The translations under genes were made by a program, and so were the position numbers. This document shows positions 15,600 through 24,339 of a DNA stretch of 64,000 nt, piece by piece. The stretch covers positions 1 through 64,000 of the forward strand of contig DASTVZ010000083.1 of assembly GCA_035758845.1 (NCBI GenBank). Direction: 5' to 3'. Source of the DNA: JALZOC01 sp035758845. GTDB taxonomy: Bacteria; Acidobacteriota; Vicinamibacteria; Vicinamibacterales; 2-12-FULL-66-21. A model generated the notes under the pieces. That model ran no database searches. It was not told the DNA's origin and was given only the letters and a program-made list of their open reading frames with translations. Numbering within the stretch: the first letter of the stretch is position 1; each line of letters starts with the position of its first letter.

Positions 15600-18020
15600 A
15601 TGACCGCGCGCCGCGTTTTGCCGGCGCTGCTGCTCCTCTTTGTAGGGAGCGGCTGTGCCGCGCTGATCTACGAAATTGTCTGGTTCCAGTTGCTGCAGCT
15701 GGTGATTGGATCGTCGGCCGTGTCGATGGGCGTCCTGCTCGGCACGTTCATGGGTGGCATGTGCCTGGGCAGTTTGTTTCTCGCGCGGGTCATTTCACCG
15801 CGTGAGCATCCTCTTCGCGTCTACGCGTATCTCGAGCTCGGGATAGCCGCATTCGGATTGTTGCTGTTGTTTGGGATGCCGCTGCTTGGCGGTGTGTACT
15901 TTCATTGGGGAGGGGGCGGCATCGCCGGCGTCCTGCTGAGAGGTGTTGCCGCGAGTATCTGCCTTCTTCCGCCGACGCTGGCGATGGGCGCCACATTGCC
16001 GGCGATGTCGCGGTGGGTCGAGTCGACACCGGAAGGCGTCTCCTGGCTTGGCTTCTTCTACGGCGGAAATATCGGCGGCGGCGTGATCGGATGCCTTCTC
16101 GCCGGGTTCTACCTTCTGCGCGTTCACGACACGGCGTTCGCCACCTACGTCGCCGTCGCGCTGAACATCCTCGTTGCCGCACTCGCGCTCCTGATCGCGA
16201 AAACGACGCCGCACGAAACCGTCATGACACCGGCACCCCTCGAGCGCGCCACCGGTGGATGGGCTGTCTATGTCGCAATCGCGCTGTCAGGCTTCACGGC
16301 GCTCGGTGCCGAGGTCATCTGGACCCGCATTCTGTCACTCTTGTTTGGCGCGACGGTCTACACGTTCTCGCTGATCCTCGCCGTGTTTTTACTTGGGCTG
16401 GGAATTGGCAGCAGCCTCGGATCGGCGACCGCGGCGCGCATCGCGCGTCCCCGGCTCGCGCTTGGCTGGTGTCAGATGTTGCTCTGCGCGGCGATGGCGT
16501 GGACCGCATATATGCTGACGCAGTCATTACCGTACTGGCCGATCAACCCGTCGATCTCGACCGATCCCTGGTACAACTTCCAACTCGATGTCGTGCGCTG
16601 CCTCTGGGCCGTGCTTCCAGGAGCGATCCTTTGGGGCGCGAGTTTCCCCCTTGCTCTTGCGTCGGTCGCGACCGGCGGCAAAGATCCCGCGCGTCTGGTC
16701 GGTGGCGTTTACGCTGCGAACACGCTCGGGGCCATCATTGGTTCGGTCAGTGCCAGCCTGTTGATGGTCGTATGGCTTGGGAGCCAACGCGCGCAGCAGG
16801 TTCTCGTCATCGTCTCTGCGATCTCGGCGCTGCTGATGCTCGAATCAGCCGCTGCTGAAGCCGAATCCAAGAAATCGCGATTCCAATTTGCGGGCACGTT
16901 GCTTCTCGCCGCCGCGATGGGGGCGGCGGTGCTTCTCGCGCGGACGATTCACGAGGTCCCCGGTATTCTGATCGCCTACGGGCGTTACGCGGCGACACGA
17001 GTTGGCGAGGGAGAGATCATTTACAAGGGCGAAGGGTGGAACGCCTCGGTGGCGGTATCGCGACTTTCGAACGGCGTGTTGAATTATCACAACGCCGGGA
17101 AGGTCCAGGCCTCGAGCGAGCCGCAGGACATGCGGCTGCAGCGCATGCTCGGTCACATGACGACCCTGATCCCGAAGAAACCAGACTCCGTGCTGGTCAT
17201 CGGCTGCGGCGCCGGCGTGACTGCGGGTGCCGTATCGATCGATCCCAACGTGAAACACCTCACCATCGCGGAAATCGAGCCGCTCGTCCCTCGCGTCGTC
17301 TCCCACTATTTCTCACAGCACAACTTCGACGTTGTCCGGAACCCCAAGACCAAGGTGGTGCTGGACGATGCCCGCCATTTCCTGCTGACGACCAGGGAGA
17401 AGTTCGACGCGATTACGTCGGATCCGCTGGACCCGTGGGTCAAGGGCGCGGCCATGCTCTACACGAAGGAGTTCTTCGAAACGGTGAAGTCGCACCTCAA
17501 TCCCGGTGGCGCGGTGACGCTGTTCGTGCAGCTGTATGAGAGCAACACCGCGGCGGTGAAAAGCGAGATCGCGACCTTCCTCGACGTCTTTCCCGGCGGC
17601 GTCGTCTGGGGCAATACCAACAACGGCGCCGGTTACGATCTGGTGCTGCTTGGCCAGGCAGAGCCCACTCGGATCGATGTCGAGGCGGTGCAGCGTCATT
17701 TGAGCGAGCCGGCGATGGCGCCTGTCGCTTCGTCACTTGGTCAAGTCGGGATGTACTCGGCGATCGATCTGTTCTCGAACTACGCGGGAATGAAGACAGA
17801 TCTTGGTCCGTGGCTGGCTGATGCGGCGATCAATCGCGATCGCAACCTGCGGCTCCAGTATCTCGCCGGGATGGGCTTCAATCTGTATCAGAGCGAATCG
17901 ATCTACGCCGACATGCTTCAGTACAGCCAGTGGCCGAACGATCTGTTCATCGGGAGCGATGCGACCAAACAGCAGCTACGCTCCGCGATTCTGCGCATGC
18001 AGGGCAAAATGAATCCCTAA
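15600..18020 (+). CDS. Fused MFS-like transporter / spermidine synthase-like protein
   Basis: An 806-residue protein from ATG 15600 with gagagg upstream. Residues 1-460 hold about 12-14 membrane helices, including GSGCAALIYEIVWFQLLQLV and GFTALGAEVIWTRILSLLFG, the two-halves signature of the fused MFS/spermidine synthase family. Residues about 500-800 form a SAM-binding, spermidine synthase-like domain: VLVIGCGAGVTAGAV, LTIAEIEPLVPRVV, KTKVVLDDARHFLL and FDAITSDPLDPWVKG. The fusion is common in Acidobacteriota. The substrate and true methyl- or aminopropyl-transfer activity are unproven. Confidence 0.9.
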   Translation: MTARRVLPALLLLFVGSGCAALIYEIVWFQLLQLVIGSSAVSMGVLLGTFMGGMCLGSLFLARVISPREHPLRVYAYLELGIAAFGLLLLFGMPLLGGVYFHWGGGGIAGVLLRGVAASICLLPPTLAMGATLPAMSRWVESTPEGVSWLGFFYGGNIGGGVIGCLLAGFYLLRVHDTAFATYVAVALNILVAALALLIAKTTPHETVMTPAPLERATGGWAVYVAIALSGFTALGAEVIWTRILSLLFGATVYTFSLILAVFLLGLGIGSSLGSATAARIARPRLALGWCQMLLCAAMAWTAYMLTQSLPYWPINPSISTDPWYNFQLDVVRCLWAVLPGAILWGASFPLALASVATGGKDPARLVGGVYAANTLGAIIGSVSASLLMVVWLGSQRAQQVLVIVSAISALLMLESAAAEAESKKSRFQFAGTLLLAAAMGAAVLLARTIHEVPGILIAYGRYAATRVGEGEIIYKGEGWNASVAVSRLSNGVLNYHNAGKVQASSEPQDMRLQRMLGHMTTLIPKKPDSVLVIGCGAGVTAGAVSIDPNVKHLTIAEIEPLVPRVVSHYFSQHNFDVVRNPKTKVVLDDARHFLLTTREKFDAITSDPLDPWVKGAAMLYTKEFFETVKSHLNPGGAVTLFVQLYESNTAAVKSEIATFLDVFPGGVVWGNTNNGAGYDLVLLGQAEPTRIDVEAVQRHLSEPAMAPVASSLGQVGMYSAIDLFSNYAGMKTDLGPWLADAAINRDRNLRLQYLAGMGFNLYQSESIYADMLQYSQWPNDLFIGSDATKQQLRSAILRMQGKMNP

Positions 18021-18172
18021 TCACTCATCACTCATCGTGAATCCTTGAATCCCGAATCAGTGAATCGCTGATCCACGAATCGTCGGATCGACGATCAATT
18101 GCCCGATTCTGGGATTGACGGATTCGATGATTAGGGATTCGTGGATCCACGATCAGTGATCCGTGATTAGCG
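18021..18172. repeat. Palindromic degenerate word array (GATTC/AATC type)
   Basis: The first half is a run of aatc-type words (atcgtgaatcc, ttgaatcccgaatcag). The second half is the inverted set (gggattcgtggatcc, gtgattagcgattcac). They meet near 18100. The array fills the spacer between convergent genes and could fold into a long imperfect hairpin, possibly a bidirectional terminator. It resembles the array at 31769. Confidence 0.8.
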
Positions 18173-18174
18173 AT

Positions 18175-18915
18175 TCACAGCTCAGCAACCGGTTCGGCCG
18201 AAAGTTTCCCATCGAACAGGTAGATGTGACGTTGAGCACGCGCAATGTAGTTGGGATTGTGCGTCGCGAGGCACAGCGTCGCTCCGTCGCCGTGGAGTTC
18301 GCCGAGCATATCCATGAGTGCGTCGCCTGCTTTTGAATCCAGGTTCCCGGTTGGTTCGTCAGCAAGCAGGATCGGCGGCCGGCCGGCAATCGCGCGGGCG
18401 ATTGCGACGAGCTGTTGATGCCCGCCGGAGAGTTGCCCGGGCCGCTGCTTCGCTCTCGTCATCAGCCCGACGCGATTCAGGGCAGCTTCGACGCGCCCTT
18501 TTCGATCTGCGGGTGTTGCGTTGCGCAGCGTGAGCGGGTACTCCACGTTTTCGTAGACGGTCATGTCGGCGATCAGGTTGAAACTCTGGAAAATCAGTCC
18601 GATCTCGATATTCCGCACCCGTGCCTTTTCTGCCGGCGAGAGGGTATCAACAGCGCGGCCGTTTAGAAAGTAGCGTCCCCTGGTCGGGGTGTCGAGCATC
18701 GCGAGCAGCGACAGGAACGTGGACTTTCCGCATCCAGACGGCCCCGACACTGAAATGTATTCGCCGCGTCCGATGTCCAGGGTAATGTCCGAGAGCGCCC
18801 AGGTCTCCTCATCGGCGTCCCCCTTGAAGACTTTGCTGATGCCCTCGAGCCGGATGAGCGGCATGTTCGCATTCACGCCATCGTCGACTGGTTTGGTGCG
18901 TTTCCACCATGACAT
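18175..18915 (-). CDS. ABC transporter ATP-binding protein, MacB/LolD type
   Basis: A 246-residue ATPase. Walker A is SGPSGCGKST, the signature is LSGGHQQLVAIARA (His in place of the usual first Gln), Walker B is ILLADEPTGNLD and the switch histidine is in LATHN. The N-terminal helix (MSWWKRTKPVDDG) precedes a D-loop family pattern of lipoprotein-release or MacB exporters. No permease gene is adjacent on either side, so its membrane partner must lie elsewhere. It ends at a palindromic array and is divergent from the dienelactone hydrolase gene. Confidence 0.9.
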   Translation of the reverse strand: MSWWKRTKPVDDGVNANMPLIRLEGISKVFKGDADEETWALSDITLDIGRGEYISVSGPSGCGKSTFLSLLAMLDTPTRGRYFLNGRAVDTLSPAEKARVRNIEIGLIFQSFNLIADMTVYENVEYPLTLRNATPADRKGRVEAALNRVGLMTRAKQRPGQLSGGHQQLVAIARAIAGRPPILLADEPTGNLDSKAGDALMDMLGELHGDGATLCLATHNPNYIARAQRHIYLFDGKLSAEPVAEL

Positions 18916-19061
18916 GGCGGTGAGGGTAGCACGCGGTTTTTCTGACGATAAAAAGATGTGACGAATGGCGTGTAAACGTCCGTTCGTGCGAGGGGGTATT
19001 CGGTAGCGTCCGCCTTCGCGGCTCTTTTATGAGCTCGGCCGCTTCGGCGACACCGTCTGGC

Positions 19062-19093
19062 CAGCAACTGGAAACTGGAAGCTGGAAACTGAA
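19062..19093. repeat. Short degenerate word array (CTGGAAACTGGAAG)
   Basis: About three copies of an 8-9 bp word (aactggaaactggaagctggaaact) sit directly upstream of the hydrolase ribosome site. The rest of the 190-bp spacer shows no other clear feature. Confidence 0.55.
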
Positions 19094-19105
19094 TTCGGAG
19101 GATTC

Positions 19106-20071
19106 ATGAAGCGAACGATGTTCTTTCTAGCGGCGATGGCGCTGACCACGCCGGCGCTAGCTCAGCATGTGCACGAGGATATGCAGGCGCAGTCGGCGCC
19201 TCCTGCGACGCCGCCGGCGCAGACCGGAGAGACTCCTGGCGCTCGCGGCCAGGGTGGGCGTGGACCACAGGTTCCACCGATTGAAGTGCCCTGGAACGAC
19301 GCAATCCCGGCCGGCACCGCCGAGCATGCGGCCCGCGCGCTGAAGGAGTCACCACGCCATGGCGAATGGGCCGACATCAAGATGACCGACGGCACCGCCC
19401 TGAAGTCGTGGGTGGTCTATCCGGAGCGATCGACGAAATCCGGTGTGGTTCTCGTGATTCACGATATCCGCGGCCTGTCGGACATCGCCCGCGCCGTTGG
19501 CGACCAGCTCGCCCAGGACGGCTTCATCGCCATCGTTCCCGACTTTCTCTCAGGCAAGGGGCCGAACGGAGGAGGAACCGAGTCGCTCGGCACTGGCGTC
19601 GGGCAGGCGATTCAGTCGCTGACGCCGGATGACGTCAACGCGCGTCTCAACGCGGCGATGGAGTACGGGAAGAAACTGCCGGCATCCAATGGCAAGACTG
19701 GCGTTGTCGGCTTCTGCTGGGGCGGCGCGCGAAGCTTCGGTTTTGCCGCAGCGCAGCCGGCGCTAGATGCGGCCGTTGTCTTTTACGGTGACGCCCCGGG
19801 CGCCAACGATGGCACGGTCGAAACCAAGCTGGCGAACGTCAAAGCTCCCGTCCTCGGACTCTATGCCGGCAATGATGCACGCATTGGCGCGACGATTCCC
19901 GCAACCGAAGCGGCGATGAAAAAGCTCGGGAAGAGTTACGAAATTCACACCTACGAGGGAGCCGGTCACGGCTTCATGGGGGCGCAGGCGGGGGCCGGCG
20001 GCGCGAACTTGAAGGCGGCGCAGGAATCATGGCCGGCTGTGGTGAAGTTCTTTGCGGCGAATCTCAAGTGA
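19106..20071 (+). CDS. Secreted dienelactone hydrolase family protein
   Basis: A 321-residue alpha/beta hydrolase. The start at 19106 follows ggagg by a few bases, and the N-terminus (MKRTMFFLAAMALTTPALAQ) is a signal peptide. A Pro/Gly-rich spacer to about 65 leads to the catalytic domain. The nucleophile is C204 in GFCWGGARSFG; the acid is in YAGNDARIG and the histidine in YEGAGHGFMG, so the Cys-Asp-His triad is complete. Family members cleave dienelactones or related esters and amides; the real substrate is unknown. Export suggests action on extracellular material. Confidence 0.9.
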   Translation: MKRTMFFLAAMALTTPALAQHVHEDMQAQSAPPATPPAQTGETPGARGQGGRGPQVPPIEVPWNDAIPAGTAEHAARALKESPRHGEWADIKMTDGTALKSWVVYPERSTKSGVVLVIHDIRGLSDIARAVGDQLAQDGFIAIVPDFLSGKGPNGGGTESLGTGVGQAIQSLTPDDVNARLNAAMEYGKKLPASNGKTGVVGFCWGGARSFGFAAAQPALDAAVVFYGDAPGANDGTVETKLANVKAPVLGLYAGNDARIGATIPATEAAMKKLGKSYEIHTYEGAGHGFMGAQAGAGGANLKAAQESWPAVVKFFAANLK

Positions 20072-20108
20072 GCATCCTTCACTTGTCGAACTGACACGCG
20101 CCCACGGC

Positions 20109-20182
20109 AACGTCGAAGATTCGAAGGCTCGAAGCACTCGAAGAATACTCTTCGGATCTTCGACGCGTCGATTCTTCGACGT
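20109..20182. repeat. Palindromic degenerate word array (TCGAAG type)
   Basis: Words of the form tcgaag (cgtcgaagattcgaag, gcactcgaagaa) are followed by their inverted set (tcttcggatcttcg, attcttcgacgt). The centre is near 20147. It lies between the convergent ends of the hydrolase and MatC-like genes, so it is a probable bidirectional terminator. Confidence 0.75.
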
Positions 20183-20207
20183 GAGCCGTCGGCACGTGGC
20201 GCCGATA

Positions 20208-21443
20208 TCATCCAGCGAACGCATTCGCAAACAGCAGGCACATCAGCGCTCCCACCACCGCCATCGAGACGCCCCAGATCATCAGCTTCCGAAACAGATC
20301 GCGCGCGACCTCCGCGTCAGGCACCGCGGCCACGCATAACGCTCCAAGCGTCGAAAGCGGAGAGACATCGACGAGCGAGGCGCCGACATTGATACTCAAC
20401 GCGACGGCGAGAGGATTGCCGCCGCCGACTTGCTGCACCAGGCCGGGCACGGTTGGAAGAAAGGTGGGAAGGACGACTGCGGACGTGCTGCTGTAGGTGG
20501 AGATCAAGCCGGTCACCAGTGCGATGACGCCATTGATGGTTGATGGTCGCGCGAGTTTCGCCAGGATCGCGGTGAACACGTCCATGCCGCCCGTTTTCTC
20601 GACCATCGCGACGAGCAGTGTGACGCCGCACACCATGACAATCGCCGCCCATGGCATGCGCCTGATCGAGGTGGTTTCGTCCGAGACGCCGGCGAGAATC
20701 AGAATCGCCGCTGCCGCGAAACCTGCGAGACCGATTGACAAGCCGAAGCCGACGACCGCGACGATCCACGCGACGATCGTGGCGAACGTGAACCATTGAT
20801 GGCCGGTCAACGGTGCAACGCGATCCTGCGCGGTATCCGCCGCAGAGCGTGAGTGTCGAATCAACAGCAGGTATGCTGCCGCTCCGACCATGGAGTGAGC
20901 GAGGAAATTCGCGGCCCACACACGCCACTCGTGGCCGCCCAGACCGGCCGCCGCCATTCGCGTGCTGGCGATGATCCCAACCGCAGAAAGCGGCGACAGA
21001 TTTCCGGCGTTGGCGCCATTGGCGATCATCAGCGAGGTCAGAAAAGGGGAAATCCCTGCGCGCGTGCTGAGCGCCATTCCGACAGGCGCGACGAGCGCCA
21101 CCGAGACGATCGCTCCCGGTCCGATGGTCGCGATCGCACAGGCGATGAGAAACATGATTGGTGGCACGAGTGCATGGCGCCCTCGCGCCAGCGACAAGAG
21201 TCGCCGTGCGAGCAGGCCGATGGTGCCGTTGACCTCGGCGAGCGTGAAGAGAACCGTGACCCCGGTGAGGATGATGAACAGCGACGCAGGAAATCCGGCC
21301 AGAACCGCATCGGCTGGGCGGCCGGCGTAGAGGCCGACCAGCCACGCGATTGGAATCGCGAGCAGTCCGACGTTGATGCGCGAGGTGCAGCTGATCGCGA
21401 TCACCAGCAGCAGCGCGCCTACGGAGATCGTTGCAGCGGACAT
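20208..21443 (-). CDS. MatC-like dicarboxylate carrier / SLC13-type permease
   Basis: A 411-residue polytopic membrane protein with about 11-12 helices. The N-terminal half matches the MatC_N/dicarboxylate carrier pattern (NVGLLAIPIAWLVGLYAG, FPASLFIILTGVTVLFTLAE, GNGANAGNLSPLSAVGI-like loop). The C-terminal half carries the second such repeat (STSAVVLPTFLP, GASLVDVSPLSTLGAL). The likely substrate is a dicarboxylate such as malonate, but this is inferred. ATG 21443 shares its A with the last base of the preceding stop (TGATG), so it is coupled to the DUF4159 gene. Confidence 0.85.
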   Translation of the reverse strand: MSAATISVGALLLVIAISCTSRINVGLLAIPIAWLVGLYAGRPADAVLAGFPASLFIILTGVTVLFTLAEVNGTIGLLARRLLSLARGRHALVPPIMFLIACAIATIGPGAIVSVALVAPVGMALSTRAGISPFLTSLMIANGANAGNLSPLSAVGIIASTRMAAAGLGGHEWRVWAANFLAHSMVGAAAYLLLIRHSRSAADTAQDRVAPLTGHQWFTFATIVAWIVAVVGFGLSIGLAGFAAAAILILAGVSDETTSIRRMPWAAIVMVCGVTLLVAMVEKTGGMDVFTAILAKLARPSTINGVIALVTGLISTYSSTSAVVLPTFLPTVPGLVQQVGGGNPLAVALSINVGASLVDVSPLSTLGALCVAAVPDAEVARDLFRKLMIWGVSMAVVGALMCLLFANAFAG

Positions 21444-22312
21444 CAATGCGTCAGCGCATAGACCAAGACGTTGATGCCCGTCCGATAGCCCTCGACCGAG
21501 AACGTGTAGAAGTAATCAGGATCGGCAGCCTCCTGTTCGAAGGCATCGCCGAAATCGGTGTTGTGGGTGATGAACACCAGCATGTGGCCTTGCTTGTCGT
21601 AAATTGCGCGTGCCTCGGGGACCGCGCTGTCGGGGCCGCGTTCCGAGGTGCCGCCGCCCAGCGCGCGCCACATGCTGATCGAGGGAATCTGAATGACGCG
21701 CTTGACGTCGAACTGCTGATGGAAGATCGGATCGCTGAGCGGGACGTCGACGATTGGATACTCGGATGGCGGCAATACCTTTCCGATCTCACGCGCCCAG
21801 ATGTTCCACGCCCAGGTACCCCAGAAATCGTCGGCCCAGAGGAAGCCTCCCTTCAACAAGTACTCACGCAGGCGCTGTACTTCCTGCGGACTGAAATACG
21901 TGCTGCCGACCTCGGTCATCATGATGAACGGACATTGAAACATCAGATCGTCGGTGAGGCGGAGGACGAGGTGATTCGGTTCGCCGGTGGAATCGCGGCT
22001 GATACGCGCGCGTGTGAGTTCCGAAAGTCGAATTGAAAGATTGATGTCGGCGCGGTCATAGTCGACGCTCCAGTTGCCTCCGAAGTCGCCGTCGCTGGCC
22101 TGCGAAAACATGATGCGGCAGAAGTTGAAGCCGCCGTCGAAGCTTTCCGGCGTCGCCATTCGCAGCGACGCCCCGTAGCCGAAACCGAAGCCACGACGTC
22201 GCTGAGCGAGCGCGGTCGTCGCCGACGCGAGCAGCGCCGCCAGCGCCGACGCCGCAACGACGCGTCGAGCCGCTGGCGATCTGAAGAGTCGGGGCACTTG
22301 TTCAGTGTACAT
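21443..22312 (-). CDS. DUF4159 domain protein, exported
   Basis: A 289-residue protein with a signal peptide (RRVVAASALAALLASATTALAQ). Residues about 50-280 match DUF4159: FNFCRIMFSQ, SIRLSELTRARI, LMFQCPFIMMTEVG, EVQRLREYLLKGGFLWADDF and VFITHNTDFGDAFEQE. The fold resembles a glutamine-amidotransferase-like flavodoxin type; the function is unknown. It is the first gene of a two-gene unit with the MatC-like carrier. In other bacteria DUF4159 proteins often accompany MoxR/VWA genes, which are not next to this copy. Confidence 0.88.
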   Translation of the reverse strand: MYTEQVPRLFRSPAARRVVAASALAALLASATTALAQRRRGFGFGYGASLRMATPESFDGGFNFCRIMFSQASDGDFGGNWSVDYDRADINLSIRLSELTRARISRDSTGEPNHLVLRLTDDLMFQCPFIMMTEVGSTYFSPQEVQRLREYLLKGGFLWADDFWGTWAWNIWAREIGKVLPPSEYPIVDVPLSDPIFHQQFDVKRVIQIPSISMWRALGGGTSERGPDSAVPEARAIYDKQGHMLVFITHNTDFGDAFEQEAADPDYFYTFSVEGYRTGINVLVYALTH

Positions 22313-22381
22313 GCCAAGGGAAAAGGGAGAAGGGAAAAGCGCGGTGGGACGAGTTTTGCAGGTACCGTGGCGGAGGTCGCC

Positions 22382-22885
22382 ATGTACTGCAGAATCGCCG
22401 CATGTGCCGTGGCGGGGATGTTGCTGACCGGATGCGCGGAGCTGGGCAGGCTATCAGCGCTCGTGCAAGCGCCGCGTTTCGAGCAGGCACCCGATCATCG
22501 TGCGGAAATTCGCATGACCGGTGCAGGCTCCGGATCGCCGATTGGTGGCGCCGGTGTGCGTCTCTGGGCGAAGGTCACCAATCCGAACCCATTCAGTCTC
22601 ACCCTCGGCACGCTCAAAGGCACGTTGTTTCTCGAAGACGCGCGCGCCGCTGATGTCGATTTCCCGCTTGGTCTTCCACTCGCCGCGGGCAGCGATACGA
22701 CGGTGCCGATCGATCTCACCGTCAGCTTCGCGAATCTTCCCGGACTCGCCGACAGCGTCAGGCGCGCGGTCGATCGTCAGCCGCTGGCGTATCGGCTGGA
22801 GGGAACGATTGGCGTCGACGCCGGCCAGCTGGGTCAACCGGTGTTTGGTCCGCTGACGCTGCTGCGGGGGGACATCCGGCCTTGA
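22382..22885 (+). CDS. LEA-type 2 (WHy domain) lipoprotein
   Basis: A 167-residue lipoprotein. The start at 22382 follows ggagg; the lipobox is LLTGC at about residues 15-19. The rest is a single WHy/LEA type 2 beta-sandwich: VRLWAKVTNPNPFSLTLGTL, GTLFLEDARAADVDFPLGLP and TTVPIDLTVSFANLPGL. Such domains are associated with desiccation or stress tolerance in bacteria and plants, though the mechanism is unclear. It probably sits in the periplasmic leaflet of a membrane. A degenerate aaaaggt array follows directly. Confidence 0.85.
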   Translation: MYCRIAACAVAGMLLTGCAELGRLSALVQAPRFEQAPDHRAEIRMTGAGSGSPIGGAGVRLWAKVTNPNPFSLTLGTLKGTLFLEDARAADVDFPLGLPLAAGSDTTVPIDLTVSFANLPGLADSVRRAVDRQPLAYRLEGTIGVDAGQLGQPVFGPLTLLRGDIRP

Positions 22886-23027
22886 AAGGTAAAAGGTAAA
22901 AGGTAAAAGGTAAAAAATAAAAGGGCAACACAGAATCGCGAATTTGTTGTTGCTATCATCCCAGCATGGCCTTTGACTTTTTGCCTTTTCCCTTTTCCCT
23001 TTTCCCTTTTGCCTTTTCTCTTTTCTC
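22886..23027. repeat. Inverted arms of degenerate AAAAGGT words
   Basis: Left arm 22886-22925 repeats aaaggt; right arm 22975-23027 repeats ttttccc and ttttgcc, its inverse. About 50 bp of unique sequence lies between them. An open frame runs through the right arm into the peptidase gene. A related shorter run is at 22313-22340 (gggaaaagggagaagg). Confidence 0.75.
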
Positions 23028-23031
23028 GATC

Positions 23032-24288
23032 ATGCAGTCAGGCAGTCTCAACTCCGACGAGCGTGCGCTCGCCGCCTATATCGAGGCGCACAACCACGAA
23101 TCGCTCGCGCTGCTTGAACGCGTCGTCAACATCAACAGTGGAACGCAGAACTTCGAAGGGGTGCGAGAAGTCGGGCGTGTGTTCGGCGCCGAACTCGAGC
23201 GGCTTGGGTTTCAGACCCGGTGGGTCGACGGCGCCGCCTTCAAGCGGGCCGGGCATCTCGTGGCCGATCATCCAGGAGCCGGTCCGCGCATCCTGCTGAT
23301 TGGACACCTCGATACGGTCTTCGAGAAGGACAGCCCGTTCCAGAAATTCGAACGCATCGACGAACGGAGCGCCCGCGGTCCCGGCATCATCGATATGAAA
23401 GGGGGGGACGTCGTCATGATCGGTGCCCTGCGGGCGCTGCAGTCGATCGGCGTACTCAAATCGATGAATGTCATCGTCGTCATGACCGGCGACGAAGAGG
23501 ACTCCGGCGACCCGTTGACAGCGGCGAGAGAAGCGCTCATCTCTGCGGCGAAGGGAGCCGACCTCGCGATCGGCTTCGAAGATGGCCCAGCCGATCCACG
23601 CCTTGCGGTCACCGCGAGGAGAGGGACGATGGGATGGCAAGTGCGGTCGCACGGAACTCCCGCCCATTCTTCGCAGATCTTCCGCGACGACATTGGCTAC
23701 GGCGCGGTGTATGAGCTGGCGCGGATCGTGAACGCCTTCAGAGAGCGGCTGGCAGGGGAGGCGCATCTCACCTTCAACCCCGGCGTCATGCTTGGCGGGA
23801 CCAGCGTCGATTTCGATCCGGTGCAACTTCGCGGCTCCGCCTTTGGCAAGACGAACGTCGTCGCCGAACACGCCCTCGTGTCAGGCGACCTGCGCGCACT
23901 TTCGCGCGAGCAGTTCGACAAGGCGAAGCAGACGATGACCGAGATTGTTGCCGGCTCGCTCCCGCACACGTCCTCGACGATTACCTTTGATGACGGGTAT
24001 CCGCCGATGGCGCCCACCGAGGGGAACGCCAGGCTGCTGGCGATGTACGACCAGGCGAGCCGCGATCTGGGATTCGGAACTGTTACTGCTGTCACGCCCG
24101 ATCGCGCCGGCGCCGCGGATGTCTCGTTTGTTGCGGCCGAAGTGACGACGATCATCGACGGCGTCGGATTGATGGGCCACGACGATCACACCGTCAAGGA
24201 AACGGCGGATCTGAGTACGCTGCCATCGCAAACCAAACGCATGGCGGTGCTGCTGTATCGACTTTCAAAAACCGGTTTGCCGAAATAA
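23032..24288 (+). CDS. M20 family metallopeptidase, CPG2-like
   Basis: A 418-residue zinc peptidase if started at ATG 23032 (MQSGSLNSDERALAAYIEAH). An upstream in-frame ATG at 22966 would add 22 residues of repeat-encoded Phe/Pro/Leu (FLPFPFSLFPFAFSLFS); neither start has a good ribosome site. Metal ligands are visible: H92 and D94 (IGHLDTVFEKD), bridging D121 (GIIDMKGGD), E155/E156 (TGDEEDSG) and a late His (HDDHTVKET). The central dimerisation domain has RRGTMGWQVRSHGTPAHSSQ. Members hydrolyse N-terminal amide bonds such as those of glutamyl or peptidyl substrates. Confidence 0.88.
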   Translation: MQSGSLNSDERALAAYIEAHNHESLALLERVVNINSGTQNFEGVREVGRVFGAELERLGFQTRWVDGAAFKRAGHLVADHPGAGPRILLIGHLDTVFEKDSPFQKFERIDERSARGPGIIDMKGGDVVMIGALRALQSIGVLKSMNVIVVMTGDEEDSGDPLTAAREALISAAKGADLAIGFEDGPADPRLAVTARRGTMGWQVRSHGTPAHSSQIFRDDIGYGAVYELARIVNAFRERLAGEAHLTFNPGVMLGGTSVDFDPVQLRGSAFGKTNVVAEHALVSGDLRALSREQFDKAKQTMTEIVAGSLPHTSSTITFDDGYPPMAPTEGNARLLAMYDQASRDLGFGTVTAVTPDRAGAADVSFVAAEVTTIIDGVGLMGHDDHTVKETADLSTLPSQTKRMAVLLYRLSKTGLPK

Positions 24289-24290
24289 TT

Positions 24291-24338
24291 CCCAGCAGCC
24301 AACCGCCAGTAGCCAACAGCCAGCAGCTAGCAGCCAGT
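24291..24338. repeat. Degenerate AGCAGCCAAC word array
   Basis: About five copies of a 9-10 bp word (agcagccaac, cgccagtagccaac, agccagcagctagc) fill the spacer between the convergent M20 and amidohydrolase genes. Only one orientation is seen. Similar words recur at 40229 and 40800. Confidence 0.7.
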
Positions 24339-24339
24339 A

